A stretch of DNA of 52,657 nucleotides from Candidatus Aminicenantes bacterium (GTDB lineage: Bacteria > Acidobacteriota > Aminicenantia > Aminicenantales > UBA4085), in contig JAPKZJ010000035.1 of the NCBI GenBank assembly GCA_026393855.1, forward strand, positions 1 to 52,657, written 5' to 3'. Positions within the stretch are counted from its first letter, which is position 1. Every line of letters starts with the position of its first letter. Shown here piece by piece: positions 15,452 to 23,767 of the stretch. A model generated the notes under the pieces. That model was not told where the DNA came from, did not search any database, and saw only the letters and a program-made list of their open reading frames with translations. A program made the position numbers and the translations under genes.

Positions 15452-15853
15452 TTATTCTCCGGCCAGACGACGGGACCGGGGATGCCGGGCCTCGACGACG
15501 CTCATGATCCCGCCCCGGGGGCTGAACTCGCCCGTCACCGCGGCCCGCACGGGGCGGCAGGCCTTGACCACATCCTCCAGGATACGGTTGACGGCGTTCT
15601 CATAGAAAATCCCCAAGTTGCGGTAGGCCAGAACGTATTCCTTGAGCGACTTGAGCTCCAGGCAGCGGGCCCGGGGGATGTAGCGGATGGTGATGGTACC
15701 GAAGTCGGGCTGTCCCGTCTTGGGGCAGACCGAGGTGAACTCCGGAATCTCGATCCGGATCTCGTAGTCGGGGAACTGGTTGGGAAATGTCTCGATGACC
15801 GGGAGCCGGGCATCCAGCCCGGCGGCGGCTTCCTTATCGCTCATTCGCTTCAT
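15452..15853 (-). CDS. queF: NADPH-dependent 7-cyano-7-deazaguanine reductase QueF
   Basis: QueF reduces the nitrile of preQ0 to the amine of preQ1, completing the free-base part of the queuosine pathway. The 133-residue protein is the short, unimodular type. The catalytic cysteine is C43 in FTSVCPKTGQPD, with D50 as the proton donor. The family block around ELKSLKEYVLAYRN (66-79) is present, with Leu where Ser is common (E-S-K-S). ATG 15853 follows AGGCAGGA at a good distance. The gene is divergent from the radical SAM gene and opposite in strand to queCDE, 3.4 kb away. Confidence 0.93.
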   Translation of the reverse strand: MKRMSDKEAAAGLDARLPVIETFPNQFPDYEIRIEIPEFTSVCPKTGQPDFGTITIRYIPRARCLELKSLKEYVLAYRNLGIFYENAVNRILEDVVKACRPVRAAVTGEFSPRGGIMSVVEARHPRSRRLAGE

Positions 15854-15882
15854 TAGTCGTATCCTGCCTTTTTTGATACGAT

Positions 15883-15888
15883 ATTATA
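15883..15888 (-). promoter_or_regulatory. -10 element of the queF promoter
   Basis: A perfect TATAAT reads on the minus strand about 30 bases before the queF ATG. The matching -35 region falls inside the divergent radical SAM gene and fits the consensus poorly. Confidence 0.4.
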
Positions 15889-15889
15889 C

Positions 15890-16843
15890 ATGAAAGGCGA
15901 ACCGCCGAAAGCCCTCATCTACGGGCCAGTCCCCTCGCGCCGCTTGGGGTACTCGCTCGGTCTTGATATCCTGCCCTTCAAGACCTGCTCCATGGACTGC
16001 ATTTACTGTCAGCTCGGCGCCTATGGCCGGACGACGGACCGCCGGCGGGAATATGTCCCGGTCCGGGCCGTGCTGGCCCAGATCCGCGGCGCCCTGGCCT
16101 CGGGAGCGAGGATCGACGCAATCACCTTCTCCGGCTCGGGGGAGCCGACCCTCCATGCGGGAATCGGCCGCATCATCGCGGGTATAAAAAGGATGACCGA
16201 CGTCAAAGTGGTCGTTTTGACCAATTCCTCCACCCTGGCCGGACGGCGCAACGGCCGCGACCTCGTCCAAGCCGACATCGTCGTACCGTCCCTGGACGCC
16301 GTCACCGACCGCATCTTCGCCAAGGTCAACCGCCCGCATGCCGGGTTGACGGCTGAGAAGATCATCGACGGGCTGGTCCGGTTTCGCCGCCGCTTCAAAG
16401 GCCGGATCTGGCTCGAAGTCATGCTGGTCCGAGGGATCAACGACGGGCCGGCCCATCTGCGCCGGCTGCGGGCGGCGATCGAACGCATCCGGCCGGACCG
16501 CGTCCAGATCAACACCGTCGTTCGCCCCCCGGCCGAGAAGAGCGCCCGCCCCCTAACGGCGGCCGAGCTCGAGCGCGTGCGGATCTTCCTAGGGCCGACG
16601 GCCGAGATCATCGCCGATTTCTCCCGCGAGAAGCAGCCTGTCCCCGCCCCGGACGCTTCGGCCGCCATTTTGGCCGCCCTGAAGCGCCGGCCCATGACCG
16701 CCGGGGACCTGTCCCAGTCGCTCGGCCTGGTTGTGGAGGAAGTCCTGGCCCTGACCCGGCGCCTGACCGTGGCCGGGGCGATCCGTAAGGTCGCACACTC
16801 GGGCAACGCGTATTTCGAACCCGCGCCGACATCCAAGGGATAA
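15890..16843 (+). CDS. Radical SAM protein, COG0731-type, with C-terminal winged helix
   Basis: The 317-residue protein opens with the family signature YGPVPSRRLGYSLG and has the cluster motif C33-S-M-D-C37-I-Y-C40. FSGSGEPTL (about 83-91) is the SAM-binding GGE-like strand. These match the COG0731 group of Fe-S oxidoreductases related to the TYW1 catalytic domain, whose bacterial members are mostly uncharacterised. The last 70 residues (AAILAALKRRPMTAGDLSQSLG...) look like a winged helix. It lies between queF and two repeat elements; a link to tRNA modification is possible but unproven. Its stop is 10 bases from repeat copy B. Confidence 0.85.
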   Translation: MKGEPPKALIYGPVPSRRLGYSLGLDILPFKTCSMDCIYCQLGAYGRTTDRRREYVPVRAVLAQIRGALASGARIDAITFSGSGEPTLHAGIGRIIAGIKRMTDVKVVVLTNSSTLAGRRNGRDLVQADIVVPSLDAVTDRIFAKVNRPHAGLTAEKIIDGLVRFRRRFKGRIWLEVMLVRGINDGPAHLRRLRAAIERIRPDRVQINTVVRPPAEKSARPLTAAELERVRIFLGPTAEIIADFSREKQPVPAPDASAAILAALKRRPMTAGDLSQSLGLVVEEVLALTRRLTVAGAIRKVAHSGNAYFEPAPTSKG

Positions 16844-16853
16844 TAAAACCGGT

Positions 16854-17193
16854 TCTCTTCCATTCTGTGTGGCCTGCGTCACGGAATTCGGCCCGGCGGC
16901 GCGGGTTTTTCACGCCTTTTTTGCGCTTCTCTTCTCGGCGCCTGCGGAACTCCGCATACTCGATCTCTCGGTCTTGCACGACCTCCCACTCAGTCTCGTT
17001 GCCAATGATGGTTGCGTGCTCAAACATCCCTCGGCGCCCGCAGCGCTTCGCAGTCCTCGTAGGGACATCGCTTCGAGCGTCCCCGCGAGGGTTGGGTTCC
17101 CTCGAAGAGGTTCGCAAAAAAGCCTAAACCCGCGCGGTTTCGCCGTTGGCCGAACACCGTTCCGCCTTACCAACCCGCACTGAATGGAAGAGA
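16854..17193 (-). repeat. Family-1 inverted-repeat element, copy B
   Basis: The outer arms TCTCTTCCATTC (16854-16865) and GAATGGAAGAGA (17182-17193) are perfectly complementary. Further in, a G/C-plus-T-run arm at about 16906-16933 pairs with 17102-17137. The core is on the minus strand: CCGAGGG[A]TGTTTGAGCACG at 17034-17015 (one change from copy A), AAGACCGAGAGATC at 16975-16962 and ATGCGGAGTTCCG at 16957-16945. A hairpin module lies at 17041-17090. Direct repeats ATAAAACC-NN-TTCTCTT flank the element (16843-16859 and 17197-17213). Confidence 0.8.
17041..17090 (-). repeat. 50-base hairpin module inside copy B
   Basis: On the minus strand this block is 47/50 identical to 26643-26692 in copy C, and a diverged, inverted version lies at 17284-17331 in copy D. 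It forms its own stem (CCTCGCGGGGAC with GTCCCTACGAGG). In copy D the stem is CCTCGCGACGAC with GTCGTTACGAGG, so two base pairs changed together while the same imperfect pair is kept. Confidence 0.7.
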
Positions 17194-17255
17194 TCCATAA
17201 AACCTATTCTCTTGATCGGCTTTTTAGGAAAGCGCGAATTTTCGGCCAGGGCGAA

Positions 17256-17515
17256 GGCGATGGGGGTGAGCGCCGATGCGGTCGCTTCGCAGTCCTCGTA
17301 ACGACAGGCGCCTCGCTTGTCGTCGCGAGGGCGGAAATTTCGCTGCGTGTTCTCGTTTTTTGAGGGAATCCGTCCCGGAAAGAGGACGGACGGCGAGGAT
17401 GTCTGAGCGGACCGTACCAAGACCGTTAAATCGATGCGGGACGCGAGTTCCGAGCCGCCGAGAAAAACGAGACGCCACGGCGTAAAAATTTCCGCCAGAG
17501 CGAACCCCCATCGCC
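17256..17515 (+). repeat. Family-1 inverted-repeat element, copy D (diverged)
   Basis: GGCGATGGGGGT (17256-17267) is perfectly complementary to 17504-17515. Inner arms GGCGGAAATTT (17330-17340) and AAATTTCCGCC (17488-17498 region), and TCTCGTTTTTT (17351-17361) with GAGAAAAACGAGA (17459-17472), also pair. The core is only partly kept: CGAGGATGTCTGAGCG at 17393-17408, AAGACCGTTAAATC at 17419-17432, GAGTTCCG near 17452. A 9-base direct repeat CTTTTTAGG (17220-17228 and 17529-17537) flanks the block like a target-site duplication. Confidence 0.65.
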
Positions 17516-17603
17516 CGAGCCCTCCTTCCTTTTTAGGGCCGCTTATGGTACAGATACCCCTTCTCCTGCGCCGCCGACCGCGATCGAGCCGAAGGAGTCC
17601 CCG

Positions 17604-18569
17604 ATGCTAGACACGAGCCAATTCCCCAAGGCCAAAGCGATTTGGTACCAGGGGAAATTCCACGACTGGTCGGAGCTCACGCTTCACTCCATGACCCACG
17701 CCCTGCACTACGGGACGTCGGTTTTCGAGGGGATCCGGGCCTATCCCACGGCCAAAGGGACCGCCGTTTTCCGGCTGCCCGAACACATCGACCGTTTCCT
17801 CTACTCGGCCTCCGTGATCAAGATGAAGCCGCCCTACGGCAAGGACGAGATCATCGCTCACGTCAAAGCCACGATCCGGCAAAATGGCTTGGAATCCTGT
17901 TACATTCGGCCGCTGCTCTTTTATTCCTATGGCAACCTCGGGCTCGTTCCCAAAGCCTCGCCGGTCGAGCTCGTCATCGCCGCCTGGGAATGGGGCGCCT
18001 ACCTGGGGGAGAAAGCCGCGGCGGGCGTTTCCGTATACCTCCTGCCTTGGCGGCGGGTCCATCACAGCCAGCTCGACATGAAGGCCAAGCTGGGCGGGAC
18101 CTACGTCCAATCGACGATCTGCGGGCTGGAAGCCCGCGACAGGGGTTGCGACGAGGCCGTCTTCCTGAACCTCGAGGGCCGCATCGCCGAGGGTCCCGGC
18201 GAAAACATCTTCGTCGTCAAGGACGGGGTGGTCAAGACCAACTCCCGGCAAGAGTCCATCCTCGAAGGAATCACCCGCACGAGCGTGCTCGAAATTGCGG
18301 CCGATCTCGGATACAAGACCGCGATCGGCCCGATCATGAAGGACGAGCTCATCGGCGCGGACGAGGCCTTCTTCACCGGGACGGCGGTCGAGGTCGTGCC
18401 CATCGTCCGGCTGACCGACGGCTCCAACGGCGGAACGCCGCGGCCCGCCGAGGCCATCGGGACGGGCCAGGCCGGAGAGGTCTGCGGCCGGATCCGATCG
18501 ACCTATCTCGATCTCGTCCGCGGCCGTCATCCTCGCTACGAGAAGTGGCTGACGTACCTCTCGGAATGA
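17604..18569 (+). CDS. ilvE: Branched-chain amino acid aminotransferase IlvE
   Basis: IlvE performs the last step of valine, leucine and isoleucine synthesis (and the first of their breakdown), moving an amino group from glutamate to the branched 2-oxo acid with PLP. The 321-residue fold-type IV protein has M-x-H-x-L-H-Y-G-T-S-V-F-E-G near its start, the PLP lysine K162 in K-A-K-L-G-G-T-Y, and EGPGENIFVV (196-205). The ribosome site AAGGAG precedes ATG 17604 well. The stop overlaps the start of an M16-like gene (ATGA at 18566-18569), so it leads a three-gene operon. Confidence 0.93.
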   Translation: MLDTSQFPKAKAIWYQGKFHDWSELTLHSMTHALHYGTSVFEGIRAYPTAKGTAVFRLPEHIDRFLYSASVIKMKPPYGKDEIIAHVKATIRQNGLESCYIRPLLFYSYGNLGLVPKASPVELVIAAWEWGAYLGEKAAAGVSVYLLPWRRVHHSQLDMKAKLGGTYVQSTICGLEARDRGCDEAVFLNLEGRIAEGPGENIFVVKDGVVKTNSRQESILEGITRTSVLEIAADLGYKTAIGPIMKDELIGADEAFFTGTAVEVVPIVRLTDGSNGGTPRPAEAIGTGQAGEVCGRIRSTYLDLVRGRHPRYEKWLTYLSE

Positions 18570-19978
18570 GCCGACGCCCTCTCCGGCGCGCCGCCGGCCC
18601 GGCCCTGGCCGCGCTCCTGGGGCTCGCTTCCGCCCTCTTCCCTTCGGCCCGGGCGAACAGTTCCGATCTCCTCACCCCGTCTCTCCATGTCGATCAGCTC
18701 GATAACGGCCTCAAGGTCGTATCGCTGCCGCTCGACGATCCCAACGTCGTCGTCTTCGCCACGATCATCCGGGCGGGCGGGCGCAACGAGACGGACCCAG
18801 GCAGCGAGGGCTTGGCCCGCCTTCTGGAGCGCTTGACAGCCCGAGGCCCCTTGCGCTCCCCCCGCGCCTTCGATGCCGAGCTCCTGGTCCGGCTGGGAGC
18901 CCGGACGGCGGGATTCGTCGCGGACGACGCCACGGTCAGAACGATCGTCTTCGGCGGCCGGGAAAATCTGGAAAGTGTCGTCCGGAGTGAGGCCGATCGG
19001 ATCGTCAATCTCGAGATCGACGCCGAGACGCTGCCGTCGGAAGCCGCCGCCTTGGCCGAAGAAGCGGCGGTCAAAGCCGCCGGCGGACCGGAGGCCCGGT
19101 TGGAGGAAGCCCTCCGCCGAACGGCGTTCGCGGCCCATCCTTACGGCCGCCCGCTTTTCGGAACCCGGTCCGAGATGTCGTCCCTGCCCGAGAGAATCGC
19201 CGCCGGCCAACAGTTCAAAAAGCGGGCCTACGCCCCCGACAACGTCGTCCTCCTGGCCGCCGGCGACGTGGCGCCCGGACGCCTCTTGGAGCTGGCCCGG
19301 AAATACTACGGCAGCTGGGAGAAATCGAACTTCGAGTTCACGGTTCCCGCCGAGCCGCTCCCGGACAAACCCCGACGGGTCCGGGTCGCCTGGGATGTTC
19401 CGACCAGAGCCCGCCTGTCAATCGGCTTCCGCGTTCCCGCGTTCTCGGATCAGGCGCCCGACAAAGCGGCGCTCGACCTATTGGCCTCCGTTGCCTTCTC
19501 GTCGTCATCGCCGCTTTACGATCGAATCGTCCGCCGGGAGAAGCTGTGCCTGACCCTCGAGGCCGCGGCCGCCGATCGCCGGGACCCGTATCTTCTGATC
19601 GTGAATGCCTCCGCCGCGGCCGAGACGGACCTGGCGCAAATCGAGAAGGCGATTCTGGCCGAAATCGAGCGCCTCAAGACCGAGCTCGTCCCGCCGCAGG
19701 CTTTAACGGCCGCCAAGGCCGGCCGGCGAAACGCCCTGCAGCTGGCGATGGAAACGACGGAAGGTCGGGCCGCCGTCTTATCCCGATTCATCGCCCTGAC
19801 CGGCGACTCCGAAAGCCTCGGCCGGATAAACGGTCTGTATGAGCGGATCAGCCCGGCCGAGCTGCGCGAAGCCGCACGCCGATATCTCAAGACCGCAACG
19901 ACCGCGACCCTGGCGCTTGGGCCGCCGCCCGAGCCGGCCGCCCCGCAGGAGCCGGCGGCGAAGGAAAGCCGCCGATGA
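18566..19978 (+). CDS. Exported M16-like protein lacking the zinc motif (first)
   Basis: The 470-residue protein has a signal peptide (first 30 residues, ending SARA) and the two-lobed layout of M16 peptidases. A typical N-terminal strand pattern (LDNGLKVVSLPLDDPNVVVFATIIRAGGRNE) leads into GSEGLARLLERL. In active M16 enzymes the last block reads G-L-A-H-x-x-E-H. Here both zinc histidines are arginine (R85, R89) and only E88 remains, so it is very unlikely to be a metallopeptidase. It probably forms a pair with the next protein, as M16 half-proteins do. Both overlaps in the operon are 4 bases. Confidence 0.82.
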   Translation: MSRRPLRRAAGPALAALLGLASALFPSARANSSDLLTPSLHVDQLDNGLKVVSLPLDDPNVVVFATIIRAGGRNETDPGSEGLARLLERLTARGPLRSPRAFDAELLVRLGARTAGFVADDATVRTIVFGGRENLESVVRSEADRIVNLEIDAETLPSEAAALAEEAAVKAAGGPEARLEEALRRTAFAAHPYGRPLFGTRSEMSSLPERIAAGQQFKKRAYAPDNVVLLAAGDVAPGRLLELARKYYGSWEKSNFEFTVPAEPLPDKPRRVRVAWDVPTRARLSIGFRVPAFSDQAPDKAALDLLASVAFSSSSPLYDRIVRREKLCLTLEAAAADRRDPYLLIVNASAAAETDLAQIEKAILAEIERLKTELVPPQALTAAKAGRRNALQLAMETTEGRAAVLSRFIALTGDSESLGRINGLYERISPAELREAARRYLKTATTATLALGPPPEPAAPQEPAAKESRR

Positions 19979-21480
19979 GCCGCCGCCTATTCGCCCCGGC
20001 TTTCGCCTGCGCACTTCTCGGGCTCCTCCTCGGGCTGACCGGCTGCCGGAGGGATGATCCCCAATCGCTCCGGCTCGAGCTGCTGCCGTTTGATGGAAGC
20101 CCCCTGGTCGCCGTCCGCGTCCTCGTCAAGGTCGGCTCGGCCGTCGATCCCGCCGGCAAGGAGGGCCTCTGCCGATTGACCTGGCGCCTCCTCCTCGAAG
20201 GCGGCAGCCGATCCCGCGGTCCGGAAGAGATCGCCGCCGCCTTGGCCCCCGTGGGCGCTGGGATTCGCCTCGATATCGACAAGGAAATGTCGGCCTTCTC
20301 GGCCACCGTCCGCCGTGAGGATTGGGCCGCCTTCTACTCGGTTTTAAGTGAACTCCTGCTCGAACCGGGCTTTCGGGAGAACGATTTCGAACGGCTGAAG
20401 GCGTCCCAGCTCGACGCGCTGCGCGAATCCCTGGCCGGAGGAGAAGACGAGACGCTAGCCGGAGAGATCCTCGACCGGATGATCTATGCCGGCCAGCCGT
20501 ACGGCCACGCCGAGGACGGGACCCTGGAATCAGTGGCTTCGCTCACGATCGACGAAGCCAAAGCCTTTTACCTGGAGCATTTCGTCCGGGGCAACATCGC
20601 CATCGGGCTGGCCGGGGGCTATCCGACAGGATCGCCCGAGAGCGTCAAATCGGACTTCCTCAGGCTTCCGGTCACGTTCACGCCGCGCCTGGTGCTCCCC
20701 CCGCCGCATCGGCCCCGCGGCATCGAAGCCGTCCTGGCCGAGCGTCCGGCCGACGGCGCAACGATCGCGATGGGGATCCCGGTTTCCCTGACTGCGGCCG
20801 ACGAGGACTTCTTCGCCCTTTGGGTGGCCGCGGCCCATCTCGGAGAGCCCGGGTTCCCCGCTTCGCGGCTGGGCCGGCTCGGGACGGCGTCGGTCGGATC
20901 TTCCGGCCTCGACTGCGAGGCGACCTCGGCGTCCGCTTTGCCGCGCCGCGGCTGCTGCTTCGCGATCCGCCTGCATCCGGCCGATCAATCCGCGGCGCTT
21001 TTCCTGGTCCGTCAGGCCGCGCGCGAGCTTCGCCTCCTGGCCGAAGAAGGCCTGCCCGAAGAACGCTTCGACCTCGTCCGGGACTATCTCCTTCATTCGC
21101 TCAGCCTGCGGAGCCGGACTCTCGGGGACCGGCTGGCCCGTCGCATGGAAGCCGGGATCCTCGTGCGCGCGGATGTGTTGGAGGAGGCCCGACGGATTCT
21201 GCCCCGGCTCTCGGCCGGCGACATCCGGGCCGCGGTTCGAAAATACGTCGACCCCGAGGCTTTCTTTCTCGCCATCGTCGCAAAAGACGCTTCCGCTTTG
21301 CGGGACGGGCTATTGAGCGGAGCGGCGGCTTCCCTTCCGGAGGCGGCTCGCTCCGCCGGCGGGGGCGCGGCGGAGGAAATCGCCGCCATCCAGGCCTATC
21401 CGCTTGGAATCCGTCCCGAGGCCGTGCGCGTCGTCGCCGCCGAAAGCCTCATCCATACGGCTTGGCCGCCCGGCGAATAA
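19975..21480 (+). CDS. M16-like lipoprotein lacking the zinc motif (second)
   Basis: This 501-residue protein has a lipoprotein signal peptide with lipobox L-T-G-C24, so it is likely anchored in a membrane and faces the periplasm. The M16 fold is visible (VRVLVKVGSAVDPAGKEGLCRLTWRLLLEGG; a second lobe from about residue 265). At the zinc site it reads R-L-T-W-R (67-71), with no histidine and no glutamate. Non-catalytic partners in M16 pairs normally look like this. What is unusual is that its partner is also inactive by sequence. The pair may act as a binding or chaperone shell. Confidence 0.82.
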   Translation: MSRRLFAPAFACALLGLLLGLTGCRRDDPQSLRLELLPFDGSPLVAVRVLVKVGSAVDPAGKEGLCRLTWRLLLEGGSRSRGPEEIAAALAPVGAGIRLDIDKEMSAFSATVRREDWAAFYSVLSELLLEPGFRENDFERLKASQLDALRESLAGGEDETLAGEILDRMIYAGQPYGHAEDGTLESVASLTIDEAKAFYLEHFVRGNIAIGLAGGYPTGSPESVKSDFLRLPVTFTPRLVLPPPHRPRGIEAVLAERPADGATIAMGIPVSLTAADEDFFALWVAAAHLGEPGFPASRLGRLGTASVGSSGLDCEATSASALPRRGCCFAIRLHPADQSAALFLVRQAARELRLLAEEGLPEERFDLVRDYLLHSLSLRSRTLGDRLARRMEAGILVRADVLEEARRILPRLSAGDIRAAVRKYVDPEAFFLAIVAKDASALRDGLLSGAAASLPEAARSAGGGAAEEIAAIQAYPLGIRPEAVRVVAAESLIHTAWPPGE

Positions 21481-21535
21481 ACCCGCTCGATACCCCGGGC
21501 TCGGCTTCCGCCCAGGCGGTTCGACGACGGGGTTG

Positions 21536-21633
21536 CAGCCCTCAGCCGCGAAGCGGATGAGGGCGGGCTGAAGCCAGGGGTATTAACAGGGTTAATACTG
21601 AGCGGCGCTTATGACCCCGATTTAAAAATCGGG
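21536..21633. other. Three successive hairpins before the GH172 gene
   Basis: CAGCCC...GGGCTG with inner CCGC-GAA-GCGG (21536-21570), GTATTAAC-AGG-GTTAATAC (21580-21598) and CCCGATT-TAAA-AATCGGG (21616-21633) follow one another between the M16 operon and the next gene. They probably end or insulate transcription. The first resembles the small hairpin of the family-2 repeats (GCAGCCCT...GAAGC...). A TAAAAT at 21663-21668 could be the -10 of the next gene. Confidence 0.5.
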
Positions 21634-21710
21634 ATTTCGGCGTCGCGAACGTATGATTCGGGTAAAATAGGCCGCGCAGCCGAAAGCCGAAGAAGAGAGG
21701 AGGGCCACCC

Positions 21711-23738
21711 ATGTCGATCCGCCTGAAGAAAGCCGTTCTGCGAACCGCCGTCGTGCTTGCGATCATGGCCGTCGCCGCCGTCGCCCCGGCCGCCCAGGAT
21801 CTCCTGCGGGGCCTGGGGCGCCCGCAGGATTTCACATCGGCCCGCGTCTCCTCCTACGACCGGAGCGGAGGGAATAAAGACTCCCTGACCATTCCGCCGG
21901 GCGACACGGCCGTGCTGGCCGACATCAAAGGCCCCGGCGCGATCCACCACATCTGGGTGACCATCGCCGCGGAGGCGTTTTACGGCCGCAAGCTGGTCCT
22001 GCGCATGTACTGGGACGGCGAGACCGCTCCCTCGGTCGAAGCGCCGATCGGCGACTTCTTCGGCGTCGGCCACGGACTCAACCGCAACCTCGCCTCCCTG
22101 CCCATCACGAACACATCCGAAGGCCGGGCGCGTAACTGCTACTGGTATATGCCCTACGCCAAGTCGGCACGCATCACGGTAACCAACGAAGGCCGCGGCG
22201 AAGTCCCCGCCTTCTATTATTACGTCGACTACCGCACCCTCCCCTCCCTGCCGGAGGGGACGCCTACCTTCCACGCCCAGTACCGCCAGGAATTTCCGCC
22301 CCAGCCCGGGAGCAACTATCTCATCCTGGACGCCGAGGGCCGCGGCCACTACGTCGGCTGCAACCTGAGCGTCCTGCAGCGCGGCATGGGCTGGTGGGGC
22401 GAAGGCGACGACATGATCTTTGTGGACGGAGAGGCGTCCCCGTCGCTACACGGGACGGGCTCCGAAGACTATTTCTCCGACGCCTGGGGCATGCGCGAAT
22501 CGCAGGGTCTCTTCTACGGATGTCCCCTGCAGGAAGAGGATTTCCAGGCCGGCTCCAAGGCCACAGTGTATCGGTTTCACATTCCCGATCCCGTCGCGTT
22601 CAAAAAGTCGATCCGGGTAACCATCGAGCACGGCCACGCCAACGACCGCGCCGATTTCGATTCGTCGACGGCCTACTGGTACCAAGCCGAGCCCCACAAG
22701 GCCTTTCCCGCCCTCCCCGCGGCGGCGGTTCGCCTGCCGTTCGCCCTGGAACCTCCGGACAATTTCGTGCTTCCCACCTGGCGCAAAGCCGCGGGAACGG
22801 ACTCCGCCGTCTACGAGGACGCGGGCGGAACGGTCAAGCTCAAATCGGCCAAGCTTCTTTCCACCCTGACGGCCTATTACGGCCCGACGGGCGACAGGTG
22901 CCCGGTGCTTTCTACGGACGGCGCCGGACCGGGGACCCAAGTCGAGCTGGTCTTCGGCGTCGAGATCGCCGAGGCCTATGACCTCGACCTCTATCTTCTT
23001 AAGGGCCCGGCCATGGGCGATTTTGAAGTGGCCGGCTGCGTCAGCGGCGCGGTCCGGCTCAAGATATCGCCTGCCGTCTTCAAAGGCTATGCGGCGGAAA
23101 GGGAATTCGCGATCCTGCCGCTCAAGGGCTTGCGGCTCGAGCCAGGCCAAGCCAGCCTGACGCTCCAGGTGTCGGGCCGGGACGACGCCGCTGCCGGATC
23201 GGAGATCGGGCTGATCGGCTATCGTCTGGCCCCGACCGAACGGAAATTCCTGACCGAGTGGAACCTGTCCGGGCCTTTCGACGCCCCCGACATGGATTCG
23301 TTGACAACCGTCTTCCCGCCGGAGAACGAAATCGACTTGACCGCCTCATACGCCGGCAAAGGCGGGAAGCCGGCCGGCTGGAAAAAGCTCAAAATCGGGG
23401 CCAATGGATTCGCCGATCTGAATCAGATCATCCACCCGAACGAGCAGGTCGTGGTCTACGCCGTGGGCTGGGTCCGGGCGCCGGAAGACATGGCCGCGTA
23501 TTTGTTGCTCGGAAGCGACGACGGCGTGAGGGTCTGGATCAACGACGAGCTCCGCCACACGAACCCGGCTTACCGGGCCGTGACCACGGATCAAGACAAG
23601 GTCGCGGTACGGCTGAAGAAAGGCTGGAACAAAGTCCTGCTCAAGATCCTGCAGGGAGCCGGCGGGTTCGGCTTTCAGGCCCGTTTCGCCGACCCGGACG
23701 GGAAGCTCGTCTGGAGCGCCGAGCCGCCCCGGAATTGA
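21711..23738 (+). CDS. Exported GH172 (DUF2961) glycoside hydrolase
   Basis: The 675-residue protein has a signal peptide (first ~27 residues) and the DUF2961 core, now glycoside hydrolase family 172. Blocks include GPGAIHHIWVTI near 79, APIGDFFGVGHG near 116 and the hallmark DGEASPSLHGTGSEDYFSDAWG near 240-262, which carries acidic catalytic candidates. Characterised relatives act on alpha-D-fructofuranose or arabinofuranose glycans. The last 170 residues (LLLGSDDGVRVWINDE) form an extra PA14-like domain, which usually binds sugar. A strong ribosome site (GAGAGGAGG) precedes ATG 21711. It probably works in the periplasm or outside the cell. Confidence 0.83.
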   Translation: MSIRLKKAVLRTAVVLAIMAVAAVAPAAQDLLRGLGRPQDFTSARVSSYDRSGGNKDSLTIPPGDTAVLADIKGPGAIHHIWVTIAAEAFYGRKLVLRMYWDGETAPSVEAPIGDFFGVGHGLNRNLASLPITNTSEGRARNCYWYMPYAKSARITVTNEGRGEVPAFYYYVDYRTLPSLPEGTPTFHAQYRQEFPPQPGSNYLILDAEGRGHYVGCNLSVLQRGMGWWGEGDDMIFVDGEASPSLHGTGSEDYFSDAWGMRESQGLFYGCPLQEEDFQAGSKATVYRFHIPDPVAFKKSIRVTIEHGHANDRADFDSSTAYWYQAEPHKAFPALPAAAVRLPFALEPPDNFVLPTWRKAAGTDSAVYEDAGGTVKLKSAKLLSTLTAYYGPTGDRCPVLSTDGAGPGTQVELVFGVEIAEAYDLDLYLLKGPAMGDFEVAGCVSGAVRLKISPAVFKGYAAEREFAILPLKGLRLEPGQASLTLQVSGRDDAAAGSEIGLIGYRLAPTERKFLTEWNLSGPFDAPDMDSLTTVFPPENEIDLTASYAGKGGKPAGWKKLKIGANGFADLNQIIHPNEQVVVYAVGWVRAPEDMAAYLLLGSDDGVRVWINDELRHTNPAYRAVTTDQDKVAVRLKKGWNKVLLKILQGAGGFGFQARFADPDGKLVWSAEPPRN

Positions 23739-23767
23739 GCCTGCTTCCCGAAGCGCGGAGCGAGACC

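Noticed and set aside
16608-17117. Minus-strand frame running through repeat copy B (ending in EYAEFRRRREEKRKK-type sequence)
   Set aside because: The same frame contains a stop in copies A and C, and base changes follow stem pairing, not codons. A different frame is open in A, B and C over about 40 codons, but GC-rich DNA often stays open by chance and no ribosome site is kept.
17642-18565. Long upstream extension of the first M16-like gene inside ilvE
   Set aside because: The same frame is open through ilvE but is Arg/Pro-rich shadow sequence. ATG 18566 starts a proper signal peptide and overlaps the ilvE stop by 4 bases.
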